This document shows, piece by piece, positions 14,953 to 23,586 of a DNA stretch of 37,774 nucleotides; positions within the stretch are counted from its first letter, which is position 1; each line of letters opens with the position of its first letter. The translations under genes were made by a program, and so were the position numbers. Where the stretch lies: the NCBI GenBank assembly GCA_002315935.1, contig DCII01000053.1, forward strand, positions 1-37,774, read 5' to 3'. The notes beneath the pieces are model-generated. The model was not told where the DNA came from. It made no database searches and saw only the letters and a program-made list of their open reading frames with translations. This DNA comes from Ruminococcaceae bacterium UBA1730 (GTDB lineage Bacteria; Bacillota; Clostridia; Oscillospirales; Acutalibacteraceae).

Positions 14953-15956
14953 GCAAATGGTATATTGAAAAAGGTGACCAGGGCGATATAGTTCTTTCAA
15001 CGAGAATACGCCTTGCGAGAAATCTCAACGAGTTCCCGTTCCCGTGCAGACTTGATTCAGAAGGAAAATCAAAGGTGAATGAGCTTGTAAAATCCGCAGT
15101 TTTTGAAAATGACTGCAAGGATTTCAGCTATATCGAAATGAAGAATCTTTCGAGAATTCAGGCTGTTTCGCTTGCTGAAAGGCATCTTATCAGCCCTGAA
15201 TTTGCTTCGAAAAAGGATGGCTCTGCACTGATTCTTTCGGAGGATGAAAGCGTCAGCATTATGCTCTGCGAGGAAGACCATATCAGGCTTCAGGTTATGA
15301 AGGCGGGTCTTGCTCTTGAAGAAGCGTATGATACCGCCGATAAGCTTGATTCAATGCTTGACGGCAGACTTGAATATGCCTTTGACGAAAGAATCGGTTA
15401 TCTCACTCAATGCCCGACAAATCTCGGCACGGCGATGAGAGCTTCGGTTATGCTCCATCTGCCTGCTTTAACAAGATGCGGTCAGATTTCAAGACTTGCC
15501 AACACCGTTTCGAAGCTCGGTCTGACTATCAGAGGTGCTTACGGTGAAGGCTCAAGAGCCAACGGCGACATATATCAGATAAGCAATCAGGTAACTCTCG
15601 GAATAACCGAGGAAACTGCAATTGCAAATCTTAAATCAATTGTTTTACAGCTTGTTGCTCAGGAAAGAGCGGCGGCGGCAGAAATTATCAAGAACCCTGC
15701 ACAGGAGGATAAAATCTTCCGTGCACTCGGCGTTCTTAAAAATGCAAGACTTCTCTCAACCGATGAATTCATGGAGCTTATTTCCGTAGTCCGTCTCGGA
15801 GCTGCAAGAGGACTTATTGATGTTGAGCTTGAAAAGATAAATGAGCTTATAGTAAGTATGCAGCCGGCAACAATAAGTGCGGCGGATGAAACGGTCAGCG
15901 GACCTGCCGCAAGGGATGCGGCAAGAGCGAAAGCGGTCAGAGAAGCCATCAATTAA
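14949..15956 (+). CDS. mcsB: Protein arginine kinase McsB
   Basis: McsB phosphorylates arginines on CtsR and misfolded proteins, marking them for ClpCP. The 335-residue protein has the phosphagen-kinase-like catalytic domain: STRIRLARN near 17, and CPTNLGTAMRASVMLHLPAL near 155 with the reactive-loop Cys. It ends in a helical domain with a C-terminal RDAARAKAVRE segment that resembles the phospho-arginine-sensing tail of McsB. GGGAGGGG lies just upstream, and the start overlaps mcsA (ATGA). clpC follows after 13 nt. Confidence 0.95.
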   Translation: MSKWYIEKGDQGDIVLSTRIRLARNLNEFPFPCRLDSEGKSKVNELVKSAVFENDCKDFSYIEMKNLSRIQAVSLAERHLISPEFASKKDGSALILSEDESVSIMLCEEDHIRLQVMKAGLALEEAYDTADKLDSMLDGRLEYAFDERIGYLTQCPTNLGTAMRASVMLHLPALTRCGQISRLANTVSKLGLTIRGAYGEGSRANGDIYQISNQVTLGITEETAIANLKSIVLQLVAQERAAAAEIIKNPAQEDKIFRALGVLKNARLLSTDEFMELISVVRLGAARGLIDVELEKINELIVSMQPATISAADETVSGPAARDAARAKAVREAIN

Positions 15957-15969
15957 GGGGTGACTTTAA

Positions 15970-18420
15970 ATGTATAGATTCACAGGCTTTACGCAGAAAG
16001 CAAATGAGGCACTCAACGGAGCTATCAGTGCGGCGGAAAATCTCGGACACGCCTATGTGGGCAGTGAGCATATTCTGCTCGGTCTTCTCTCCGAAAGCGG
16101 CGGAATGGCATATGCCGCTCTTTCGGCAAGAAATGTAACATTTGATGAGGTTGAGTCAGTGATAAAGAGCAGCATAGGAATCGGCTCTCCGACTGTGCTG
16201 ACACCGAATGATTTTACTCCGAGAGCCAAGAATATTATAGATACTGCAATTCTGCAGGGCAGAGGAATGGGACATTCCTATATCGGCACGGAGCATCTTC
16301 TCATGGGATTAATCAGAGAGGGCAATTCCGCCGCCTCCGAAATTCTGACACAGCTCGGGGTTCAGCCGCAGGAGCTTCTCAATGACCTGAATAACGCCAT
16401 CGGAAGCAATCCTGCACAGAACGGCAAAAAGCAGAATCAGAGCAAGCAGAAAAGTGACACTCCCGTTCTTTCACAATATGGCAGAGACCTCACGGCTCTT
16501 GCAAATCAGGGCAGAATAGACCCTGTTATCGGCAGACAGAATGAGATAGACAGAGTTATTCAGATTTTAAGCAGAAGAACAAAAAACAATCCCTGCCTTA
16601 TCGGAGAACCCGGTGTCGGCAAAACTGCAATCGCAGAGGGACTTGCTCTGAAAATCGCAACGGGCGAAGTGCCGGAGCTTCTGCACAATAAAAGAATAAT
16701 CGCTCTTGACCTTACGGGCATGGTTGCCGGCACAAAGTACAGAGGCGATTTTGAAGAAAGAATACGCAATGCTATTGATGAGGTTCAGAAATCCGGAGAT
16801 GTTATTCTTTTCATAGATGAGGTTCATACACTTATCGGAGCAGGTTCGGCGGAGGGAGCGGTTGACGCCGCAAACATTCTTAAGCCTTCGCTTGCAAGGG
16901 GAGAATTGCAGGTTATAGGTGCTACAACGCTTGAAGAATACAGAAAGCATATCGAAAAGGATTCGGCTCTTGAAAGAAGATTTCAGCCGGTAACGGTCGG
17001 CGAGCCTTCCGAGGATGAAGCGGTTGAAATTCTCAAGGGTCTGCGTGATAAATATGAGGCACACCACAAGGTCAGAATAACGGATAACGCTATCTTTGCG
17101 GCTGTCAAGCTTTCGTCAAGATATATCGGCGACAGATACCTTCCCGACAAGGCGATTGACCTTGTTGACGAAGCCGCTTCAAAGGTCAGACTGCGTTCCT
17201 TCACAACTCCTCCCGAGCTGAAAGAGCTTGAAGACAGGATAAAGAGCATGGGCGAGGAGATGGCGAGTGCCGTCAATTCGCAGGAGTTTGAACGGGCGGC
17301 GGAAATCCGTGACGAAAAGAATAAGCTTGCTTCTCAGCTTGAAGAGCAACGCCGTGCATGGAAAGATAAAAACAGCCGTGTAACGGGTGAAGTGACTGAG
17401 CAGGAGATAGCTCAGATTGTTTCGCAGTGGACGGGAATTCCTGTTGTTCAGATAACGCAGGAGGAAGGTCAGCGATTGCTCCATATGGAAGAGGAGCTTC
17501 ATGCGAGAATTGTCGGTCAGAATGAAGCAGTCAGTGCAATTGCAAAGGCAATAAGGCGTGGCAGAGCAGGTCTTAAAGACCCGAAGAGACCGACAGGTTC
17601 ATTTATCTTCCTCGGTCCGACCGGTGTCGGCAAAACGGAGCTTTGCAAGACTCTTGCCGCAACGATGTTCGGCGATGAAAATGCGATGATTCGTCTTGAT
17701 ATGTCCGAATATATGGAAAAGCACACCATTTCGAGACTTGTCGGCTCACCTCCGGGGTATGTCGGCTATGACGAGGGCGGTCAGCTGACGGAAAAGGTTC
17801 GCAGAAGACCGTATTCTGTTGTTCTCTTTGATGAAATCGAAAAGGCTCATCCCGATGTTTTCAATATGCTTCTGCAAATTCTTGAAGACGGAATTCTCAC
17901 CGATTCGCAGGGCAGGAGAGTGGATTTCAAGAACTGCATTATCATCATGACCTCGAATGTCGGTGCAAAGCAGATAGCTCAGACGGGCGGCGGAACCCTC
18001 GGATTTGCTCCTTCGGCAGGTGAAACGATGGATGAGAGAAAAATCAAGGATGCTGTTATGGGCGAGCTGAAAAATATGTTCAGACCCGAATTTCTTAACA
18101 GAGTTGATGATATAATCGTTTTCCATCAGCTCACGAAAGAAAACATTGATGAAATTGCGAGAAGAATGCTTATCGGTCTTTCAAAAAGAGTCAAGGAGCT
18201 TGAAATAAACCTCACCTTCAGCAGTGAAGCGGTTGAAGCAATCGGCAAGGCAGGCTTTGACCCCGTTTACGGAGCAAGACCGCTGAGAAGAGCAATTCAA
18301 CAGCAGATTGAAGATAAGCTTTCGGAGAAAATGCTTGAAGGGAAAATAAAAGTAGGGGAAAACTATATCTGCAATTACGAGAACGGAGAATTTTTATTCA
18401 ATGTTGCAGAAAATTGTTGA
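15970..18420 (+). CDS. clpC: ATP-dependent unfoldase ClpC
   Basis: ClpC unfolds phospho-arginine-tagged proteins and feeds them to ClpP. The 816-residue protein has a double Clp-N domain (1 to about 145). AAA+ module 1 has Walker A GEPGVGKTA near 213 and Walker B FIDEVHTL near 282. A middle domain with a UVR motif (EFERAAEIRDEKNKL) follows near 437, then AAA+ module 2 with GPTGVGKTE near 549 and LFDEIEKAHPD near 619. A ClpP-docking loop is expected in the second module but I did not pin down its tripeptide. It is the last gene of the CtsR-controlled operon. Its stop codon overlaps the -35 of the metK promoter. Confidence 0.97.
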   Translation: MYRFTGFTQKANEALNGAISAAENLGHAYVGSEHILLGLLSESGGMAYAALSARNVTFDEVESVIKSSIGIGSPTVLTPNDFTPRAKNIIDTAILQGRGMGHSYIGTEHLLMGLIREGNSAASEILTQLGVQPQELLNDLNNAIGSNPAQNGKKQNQSKQKSDTPVLSQYGRDLTALANQGRIDPVIGRQNEIDRVIQILSRRTKNNPCLIGEPGVGKTAIAEGLALKIATGEVPELLHNKRIIALDLTGMVAGTKYRGDFEERIRNAIDEVQKSGDVILFIDEVHTLIGAGSAEGAVDAANILKPSLARGELQVIGATTLEEYRKHIEKDSALERRFQPVTVGEPSEDEAVEILKGLRDKYEAHHKVRITDNAIFAAVKLSSRYIGDRYLPDKAIDLVDEAASKVRLRSFTTPPELKELEDRIKSMGEEMASAVNSQEFERAAEIRDEKNKLASQLEEQRRAWKDKNSRVTGEVTEQEIAQIVSQWTGIPVVQITQEEGQRLLHMEEELHARIVGQNEAVSAIAKAIRRGRAGLKDPKRPTGSFIFLGPTGVGKTELCKTLAATMFGDENAMIRLDMSEYMEKHTISRLVGSPPGYVGYDEGGQLTEKVRRRPYSVVLFDEIEKAHPDVFNMLLQILEDGILTDSQGRRVDFKNCIIIMTSNVGAKQIAQTGGGTLGFAPSAGETMDERKIKDAVMGELKNMFRPEFLNRVDDIIVFHQLTKENIDEIARRMLIGLSKRVKELEINLTFSSEAVEAIGKAGFDPVYGARPLRRAIQQQIEDKLSEKMLEGKIKVGENYICNYENGEFLFNVAENC

Positions 18421-18446
18421 CAAAGCACACATAAAGGTTATATAAT
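18417..18446 (+). promoter_or_regulatory. Promoter of metK
   Basis: TTGACA (18417-18422) and TATAAT (18441-18446) are spaced by 18 nt, about 20 nt upstream of the riboswitch aptamer. The -35 overlaps the clpC stop codon. Confidence 0.8.
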
Positions 18447-18466
18447 AAGCTGTCAATAGAATATGT

Positions 18467-18562
18467 CCTTATTGAGAGCGGCTGAGGGACAGGCCCTTTG
18501 AAGCCCGGCAACCTGTGTTAAACAAGGTGCTAATTCCTGCGGCATTTTGCCGAAAGATAAGG
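18467..18562 (+). promoter_or_regulatory. SAM-I (S-box) riboswitch
   Basis: The aptamer shows the S-box core: GAGGGACAGGCCC, GAAGCCCGGCAACC, AAGGTGCTAATTCC and GAAAGATAAGG in order. P1 is formed by CCTTAT (18467-18472) with ATAAGG (18557-18562). When SAM is bound, P1 forms and the downstream terminator stops transcription before metK. Confidence 0.95.
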
Positions 18563-18569
18563 TTTTTCG

Positions 18570-18597
18570 CCCGCCGAACAGCCTTCGGCGGGTTTTT
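18570..18597 (+). terminator. Regulatory terminator of the SAM-I riboswitch
   Basis: CCCGCCGAA (18570-18578) pairs with TTCGGCGGG (18584-18592), followed by five T residues. It is the expression platform of the riboswitch. Confidence 0.9.
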
Positions 18598-18648
18598 GAA
18601 TTCCTGCGGACAAAATCGTTGATAATAAAATTTGATGAGGTTTAAAAA

Positions 18649-19794
18649 ATGGCACATTATTTCTTCACTTCGGAATCCGTAACAGGCGGACATCCCGACA
18701 AAATCTGCGATCAGATTTCCGACGCAGTTCTTGATGCTCTTCTTGAGCAGGACCCGATGAGCCGTGTTGCCTGCGAATGCTGCACAACTACGGGCATGGT
18801 TCTTATCATGGGCGAGATTACAACGAACGCAAAGGTTGATATTCCGAAAATTGCAAGAGAGGTTATCTGCGACATCGGCTATGACAGCTCCGAAAAGGGC
18901 TTTGACGGCAACACCTGTGCAGTTCTCACAACCATTGACCGTCAGTCCGGCGATATTGCGATGGGTGTTGACAAGCTCGGAGCAGGCGACCAGGGCATGA
19001 TGTTCGGCTTTGCCTGCGATGAAACTCCGGAGCTTATGCCGCTTCCCATTTCGCTTGCTCATAAGCTCTGTGCAAAGCTCACCGAGGTTCGCAAAAACTG
19101 TGTTCTCGGCTATCTTCGCCCTGACGGAAAGAGCCAGGTTACAGTTGAATATGATGAAAATAACAAGCCCGTCAGAATTGACACGGTTGTTATCTCTTCT
19201 CAGCATTCTCCCGATGTTTCCCTTGAGCAGATAAGGGAGGACATTATTGAAAAGGTTATCAAAACAACTCTCCCTGCTGATATGCTTGACGAAAAAACGG
19301 TTTATCATATCAATCCCACAGGCAGATTTGTTATCGGCGGTCCCAACGGCGACAGCGGACTTACCGGCAGAAAGATTATTGTTGATACATACGGCGGCTA
19401 TGCCCGTCACGGCGGCGGAGCATTCAGCGGCAAGGACCCCACAAAGGTTGACCGCTCTGCGGCGTATGTTGCGAGATATGTTGCAAAGAATATTGTTGCG
19501 GCGGGAGTTGCTTCTAAGTGTGAGGTTCAGCTTGCTTATGCGATAGGCGTTGAACAGCCGGTTTCCGTTCTTGTTGACACATTCGGAACGGGAAAAATTG
19601 CCGACACGGAGATTTCGGAAATCGCCAGAAAGCTCTTTGATTTAAGCCCGGCAGGCATTATCTCAACTCTCGGCTTGAGAAGACCGATTTACAGACAGAT
19701 TGCCGCTCTCGGTCATATCGGCAGAACCGATGTTGACCTTCCGTGGGAAAAGACCGACAGAGCGGAAGAAATCAGAAAAGCCGCAAAAATCTGA
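18649..19794 (+). CDS. metK: S-adenosylmethionine synthetase
   Basis: MetK makes SAM from methionine and ATP. The 381-residue protein has all signature motifs: TSESVTGGHPDKICDQ at the N-terminus, the hexapeptide GAGDQG near 115, and GGGAFSGKDPTKVDRSAAY near 255-275. TGATGAGG lies upstream of the ATG. It is under feedback control of the SAM-I riboswitch 87 nt upstream. A glycosyltransferase gene follows after 18 nt with no terminator between, so it should share the SAM control. Confidence 0.97.
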   Translation: MAHYFFTSESVTGGHPDKICDQISDAVLDALLEQDPMSRVACECCTTTGMVLIMGEITTNAKVDIPKIAREVICDIGYDSSEKGFDGNTCAVLTTIDRQSGDIAMGVDKLGAGDQGMMFGFACDETPELMPLPISLAHKLCAKLTEVRKNCVLGYLRPDGKSQVTVEYDENNKPVRIDTVVISSQHSPDVSLEQIREDIIEKVIKTTLPADMLDEKTVYHINPTGRFVIGGPNGDSGLTGRKIIVDTYGGYARHGGGAFSGKDPTKVDRSAAYVARYVAKNIVAAGVASKCEVQLAYAIGVEQPVSVLVDTFGTGKIADTEISEIARKLFDLSPAGIISTLGLRRPIYRQIAALGHIGRTDVDLPWEKTDRAEEIRKAAKI

Positions 19795-19812
19795 CAGAAG
19801 GAAGAAAAGAAT

Positions 19813-20754
19813 TTGAAGCTTTCACTTGTTGTTCCCTGCTATAACGAAGAAAAGAATATTCCGCTTTTTTACGAAGCAGTGAAGAGGGATTTCAAAAAAG
19901 CAGATTACGATTATGAGCTTGTTTTTGTGAATGACGGAAGCACAGACGGCACTTTTAAGGCTCTGAAAAAGCTGTGCGTCGGGGATATTCCCGTTAAAAT
20001 TGTTAATTTTTCAAGAAATTTCGGCAAGGAAGCGGCGATGTATGCAGGTCTGAAGGAATCCGAGGGAGACTATGTGACCGTAATTGATGCGGACCTTCAG
20101 CAGAAGCCGTCAATCGCTTTTGATATGGTGAGGACTCTTGAGGTTCAGCCGGAATTTGACTGCGTAGCTGCTTATCAGGCAGAGAGAAGCGAAAGAAAGG
20201 TTCTTTCATTTTTTAAAAACACATTCTATAGGCTTATAAATAAGTTTTCGGATACGGAATTCGTAAAGGGTGCAAGCGATTTCAGAACCTTCCGCAGACC
20301 GATGGTTGAAGCAATTCTTCAGATGGATGAATATTTCCGCTTTTCGAAGGGATTGTTTTCGTGGGTCGGCTTCAACACAAAATTCATTCCGTATATTGCC
20401 GAAGAAAGAGCGAACGGCACTTCGAAATGGTCGTTTATTAAGCTTTTCAGATATGCGGTTGAGGGCATCGTTTCCTTCACCACCGCTCCGCTCAAGATTG
20501 CAACCTATACGGGTCTGCTGACCTCGGTGCTTTCAGTTATTTATCTTCTTGTTGTTGTCATTCAGAAGCTTTTCTGCGGAATAGATGTTGAGGGCTATGC
20601 AACGATTGTTGTGCTGATTCTGCTTCTCGGTGGAATTCAGCTCATGTGCATCGGCATAATCGGTGAATATATTGCCCGTACCTATGTTCAGACAAAGGGC
20701 AGACCGATTTATATCGCTAAGGAAGTCATTAAAAACGATAAATATAAGCAGTAA
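19813..20754 (+). CDS. Family 2 glycosyltransferase, DPM/GtrB-like membrane protein
   Basis: This 313-residue protein has a GT-A catalytic domain (SLVVPCYNEEKNI, FVNDGSTDGT, and the metal-binding VIDADLQQKP). Two C-terminal membrane helices follow (about 230-255 and 262-290) with the GEYIARTYVQTKGRP tail. This is the layout of polyprenyl-phosphate glycosyltransferases such as GtrB, which load a sugar on undecaprenyl phosphate. The start is TTG at 19813, with AGAAGGAAG upstream and no earlier ATG that preserves the fold start. It probably shares a transcript with metK. No flippase or GtrC-like partner is next to it. Confidence 0.85.
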   Translation: MKLSLVVPCYNEEKNIPLFYEAVKRDFKKADYDYELVFVNDGSTDGTFKALKKLCVGDIPVKIVNFSRNFGKEAAMYAGLKESEGDYVTVIDADLQQKPSIAFDMVRTLEVQPEFDCVAAYQAERSERKVLSFFKNTFYRLINKFSDTEFVKGASDFRTFRRPMVEAILQMDEYFRFSKGLFSWVGFNTKFIPYIAEERANGTSKWSFIKLFRYAVEGIVSFTTAPLKIATYTGLLTSVLSVIYLLVVVIQKLFCGIDVEGYATIVVLILLLGGIQLMCIGIIGEYIARTYVQTKGRPIYIAKEVIKNDKYKQ

Positions 20755-20794
20755 AGACAGCTCTGTACTTCGGGTGAGGTACAGAGCTGTCTTT
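20753..20794. terminator. Bidirectional terminator hairpin after the glycosyltransferase
   Basis: A perfect 16-bp stem, 20753-20768 with 20779-20794, surrounds a 10-nt loop. The T run is short on both sides (CTTTAA), but the stem is very strong and lies between convergent genes. Confidence 0.65.
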
Positions 20795-21035
20795 AACGTT
20801 CCTTCTGTTTTCTGAAATATTCTACGCCGAGCGATGCAATGCTTGAAATAACGAACACGGGTCTTGAAGCGGAAAGAAGAGCGTTGCACAGAGCCATTGA
20901 GGGATAGTAATCAAATATTTTGCCTGCTCCGAAAAATACAACGGCAGAGGAAATCAGAAGAATAATTGATAAAGACCATCCCGAAATGATGATCCGTTTC
21001 GATTTTTTGCCGAGGTTTAAAAATATGTTTTTCAT
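20793..21035 (-). CDS. Small membrane protein, unknown function
   Basis: The ATG at 21035, with AAAGGGATG upstream, gives an 80-residue protein. It has a basic N-terminus (MKNIFLNLGKKSKR) and two hydrophobic segments (IIISGWSLSIILLISSAVVFF and LSASRPVFVISSIASLGV). Both ends are positively charged, so they probably face the cytoplasm. I recognise no family. The stop codon lies in the arm of the terminator hairpin. The upstream in-frame codons to 21086 are probably leader. Confidence 0.6.
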   Translation of the reverse strand: MKNIFLNLGKKSKRIIISGWSLSIILLISSAVVFFGAGKIFDYYPSMALCNALLSASRPVFVISSIASLGVEYFRKQKER

Positions 21036-21128
21036 GCGGTCATCCCTTTCGACAAAATTATAGTGCATGAGGCGTTTACTTTTCAATGCAAAAATATTGC
21101 CTTAAACAACAATATTTTCAAATACATC

Positions 21129-21156
21129 TTGAAAACTGTGCAATATATGGTATACT
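21129..21156 (+). promoter_or_regulatory. Promoter of nrdR with a possible NrdR box
   Basis: TTGAAA (21129-21134) and TATACT (21151-21156) are spaced by 16 nt. The spacer contains CAATATAT (21141-21148), the core of the NrdR box consensus. The flanks match poorly, so autoregulation is only a possibility. Confidence 0.5.
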
Positions 21157-21187
21157 ATAACTATATACTTTTAAGGAGTGCATAACG

Positions 21188-21646
21188 ATGAAATGTCCTT
21201 TTTGCGGATTTGAAGAAAGCAAGGTAATAGATTCACGACCTACCGATGAGGGGGAGCGTATCAGACGCCGCAGAGAATGCCTGGGCTGCGAAAAAAGATT
21301 CACAACCTATGAAATCATCGAAAGCGTTCCTGTTATCGTGGTTAAGAAGGATCGCTCAAGAGAGGTCTTTGACCGCAATAAGCTTTTCAACGGAATGCTT
21401 CGTGCCTGCGAGAAACGCCCCGTTTCTCTTGAAGCTCTTGAAAAAGCGGTTGATTCAATTGAAAATGCTCTTCAGAATTCTCTCGACAGGGAGGTAACCT
21501 CCGTTCGCATAGGTGAAATGGCTATGGATAAGCTCAAGGAGCTTGACGAGGTTGCATATGTCCGTTTCGCTTCGGTTTACAGGCAGTTCAAGGATATTAA
21601 TACCTTTATGGAAGAGCTGGCAAAGCTGTTGGACAAAAGGGCTTGA
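21188..21646 (+). CDS. nrdR: Transcriptional repressor NrdR
   Basis: NrdR represses ribonucleotide reductase genes when dATP is high. The 152-residue protein starts MKCPFCGFEESKVIDSRP. Its zinc ribbon has four cysteines (CPFC and CLGC), followed by EKRFTTYE and a full ATP-cone (about 46-136, VVKKDRSREVFDRNKL onwards). AAGGAG lies 9 nt upstream. It is a single gene followed by its own terminator. No nrd genes are in this window. Confidence 0.96.
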   Translation: MKCPFCGFEESKVIDSRPTDEGERIRRRRECLGCEKRFTTYEIIESVPVIVVKKDRSREVFDRNKLFNGMLRACEKRPVSLEALEKAVDSIENALQNSLDREVTSVRIGEMAMDKLKELDEVAYVRFASVYRQFKDINTFMEELAKLLDKRA

Positions 21647-21653
21647 TTTCAAG

Positions 21654-21689
21654 GGCAGTATTTCATCACGGAATACTGCCTGTGTTTTT
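21654..21689 (+). terminator. Intrinsic terminator after nrdR
   Basis: 21654-21664 pairs with 21670-21680 (one G-U pair) around a 5-nt loop. TGTGTTTTT follows. Confidence 0.7.
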
Positions 21690-21700
21690 GGATGTGAGTT

Positions 21701-22570
21701 ATGAAAAAAATATTTTCGGTTGCTCTGGCAGCTGTGATAATCATTCTGTCGTTCTGCTCATGCAACGATAATCCCAATTCCGCAATAAAGACTTCTGCGG
21801 ATATGCTCTGCATTGTGAATACAGAAAAGAACTTTCTCGGTTGCTCTGAAAGATTTGATTGCGTTGTTGCACCCGTTTGTGCAATAGTTCAGATTCTCGA
21901 AACGCAGAATAATGAGGTTATCAGAAAGCAGGACGAAACCGATTATTTCAAGAACGAAAGATATATTCTGACTTCGTTTGAGCCTTTCAAATTCAATCAT
22001 TATTCCCTCACCTCAAGATTTGACGGAGCTCTTGATAAAAACACGGCAAAGAGCGTTTACAGCACCGAAAGCGAAGGAATGGATATTCTGTATGAGAATA
22101 AAGGTGAAAAATATTCGCTTTCGTTCGTTTCGGAGGAGCTGACAAAAAAATGCACTGCCGAGTATGATAAATCAAATGATTCGCTGTTTTATTCCTACAC
22201 CGTTGAAAGCGACGGAACCGAAACAATCGAGGAATTCCTCGAATTCACCAGAACCGAAGACGGTATTTATCTTATTCAGACACATAAGGTCAGAGCCTTC
22301 ATTATCTTTGACGAAAAAAATATTGTTTCATCCTTTGCCTGCTCGGAGCTTAATGCAGGTGATTATACGGATGAAATAGGAATTTATCCGAAGACGAAGG
22401 AAATCAATGCAGAGAATGTTGAAAGCTGGGTGCTTGGGCTTGACAAGAATGAATATCTGAATATTCATACATATTCAGATAATATTCTTACACATGAGGA
22501 TTGCAGCAGCGGTCCATGGAAAAAGACGGAAATAAATGCTCTCGGCTATTCAACAGCCTTCAATATGTGA
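21701..22570 (+). CDS. Predicted lipoprotein, unknown function
   Basis: This 289-residue protein begins with a signal peptide and lipobox (MKKIFSVALAAVIIILSFCSC, with Cys19 or Cys21 as the lipidated residue). The mature part is acidic, rich in beta-strand-like stretches, and contains repeated ESDGTE/TESEG-type segments. It has no motif I recognise. It ends 1 nt before the YbaK-type gene, so the two may be co-transcribed. No good ribosome binding site (GATGTGAG) is seen. Confidence 0.7.
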   Translation: MKKIFSVALAAVIIILSFCSCNDNPNSAIKTSADMLCIVNTEKNFLGCSERFDCVVAPVCAIVQILETQNNEVIRKQDETDYFKNERYILTSFEPFKFNHYSLTSRFDGALDKNTAKSVYSTESEGMDILYENKGEKYSLSFVSEELTKKCTAEYDKSNDSLFYSYTVESDGTETIEEFLEFTRTEDGIYLIQTHKVRAFIIFDEKNIVSSFACSELNAGDYTDEIGIYPKTKEINAENVESWVLGLDKNEYLNIHTYSDNILTHEDCSSGPWKKTEINALGYSTAFNM

Positions 22571-22571
22571 T

Positions 22572-23084
22572 ATGGGAAAAATTGAGACAGTAACCGCATT
22601 TCTCGATTCAATCGGCATAGAATATGAAATTTTCAGGCATGAGCAGGCGGCAACTATTGAGCAGTGCGAAGAAATCGAAAAGATTATCAACGGAAAAATC
22701 TGCAAGAATCTTCTTTTGAAAACGACCTCGGGAGATAAGATTTTTCTTCTGATGATGGACGGAAGCAAACGCTTCGTTACAAAGGATGTTTCGAAAAAGC
22801 TTGGTTCATCAAGGCTTTCGTTTGCAGACGGTGCAATGATGGAAGGCCTGCTGAATACGAAACCGGGTTCGCTCAGCATAATGAGCCTTATATTTGACGG
22901 GGAGAAAAAGGTTGTTCTTGCCGCCGACAGAGAAGTTTTTGAAGAGGAATTTATCTGTTGCCATCCCTGTGACAACACCGCAACCTTGAAAATCAGAACG
23001 GAAGATATTCTCGGAAAGCTTCTTCCTGCATTGAACAGAAAAATAATTCTTATTGAGCAAGAAAAGAGCACAGTGCCGGATTGA
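22572..23084 (+). CDS. YbaK/EbsC-family aminoacyl-tRNA deacylase (ProX-like)
   Basis: The 170-residue protein belongs to the INS/YbaK editing superfamily, which hydrolyses mischarged tRNA such as Ala-tRNA(Pro) or Cys-tRNA(Pro). It shows IEYEIFRHEQAATIEQ at the start. The conserved Lys lies in CKNLLLKT near 50, and LMMDGSKRFVTKDVSKKLGSSRLSFA and GLLNTKPGSLSIMSL follow. The layout is closest to stand-alone ProX (PrdX) proteins. The ATG at 22572 lies 1 nt after the lipoprotein stop. There is no clear ribosome binding site, so translational coupling is likely. Confidence 0.82.
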   Translation: MGKIETVTAFLDSIGIEYEIFRHEQAATIEQCEEIEKIINGKICKNLLLKTTSGDKIFLLMMDGSKRFVTKDVSKKLGSSRLSFADGAMMEGLLNTKPGSLSIMSLIFDGEKKVVLAADREVFEEEFICCHPCDNTATLKIRTEDILGKLLPALNRKIILIEQEKSTVPD

Positions 23085-23100
23085 AGCACTGTGCTCTTTT
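23064..23100. terminator. Bidirectional intrinsic terminator
   Basis: 23064-23076 pairs perfectly with 23086-23098 (13 bp), with a T tail on the plus strand and AAAA before the stem. The stop codon of the YbaK-type gene is in the loop. Confidence 0.75.
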
Positions 23101-23120
23101 AGAGCCTTATTTATGAATAT

Positions 23121-23564
23121 TTATTTGATTTCAATTTTGAAAACGGCTTTGCGTATTTTATCGCTTGTTGTTCTGATGCAGGGCTTATGTGCATCCTGCG
23201 GAGCAAGAAAAGCAAAGGTTCCCTCGTCAAGAGCAACTCTCGAAACGCCGCAGGTCTTATCCTTGAAGAATTCAATGTCGGGCTTATAGCCTGTTGAATT
23301 CTTTGCATCCGAAGTTGGGATAACATCAATTGCCTCGTTGCCCGTGATAGCATACTGAAGGTCATTGAAGGCTCTGTGAGCTTCATAGTCTCCGCCGAGA
23401 GCAGGTTCATATTCGGAAATGCCGACCTTAACGCCTTCGCAGACCTCGTAGCCGCCTGTGGGAATTGTTTTGAGGTCATTCTCTTCAATGAAATCGGCAA
23501 TTGCATTGAAACGCTCATCAATGCCTGAATACTGTCTTAAATTTTCAATTTTATCAAAAATCAT
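23121..23564 (-). CDS. YhcH/YjgK/YiaL-family protein (NanQ-like sugar anomerase)
   Basis: The 147-residue cupin-like protein has the family features: GGYEVCEGVKVGISEYEP, then YEAHRAFNDLQYAITG near 80 and FAFLAPQDAHKP near 122, with His residues as metal ligands. Family members such as NanQ (YhcH) speed up anomerisation of sialic acid or related sugars. AAAGGA lies 9 nt before the ATG at 23564; the ATG at 23573 is too close to it. It is divergent from the GH78-like gene with a shared control region, which suggests a joint role in sugar use. Confidence 0.8.
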   Translation of the reverse strand: MIFDKIENLRQYSGIDERFNAIADFIEENDLKTIPTGGYEVCEGVKVGISEYEPALGGDYEAHRAFNDLQYAITGNEAIDVIPTSDAKNSTGYKPDIEFFKDKTCGVSRVALDEGTFAFLAPQDAHKPCIRTTSDKIRKAVFKIEIK

Positions 23565-23586
23565 CTGAATCATTCCTTTCGCATAT

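Noticed and set aside
18469..19410. 313-codon open frame on the minus strand across metK
   Set aside because: It is antisense to a clear metK, has no ribosome binding site or family motif, and arises from the codon bias of metK.
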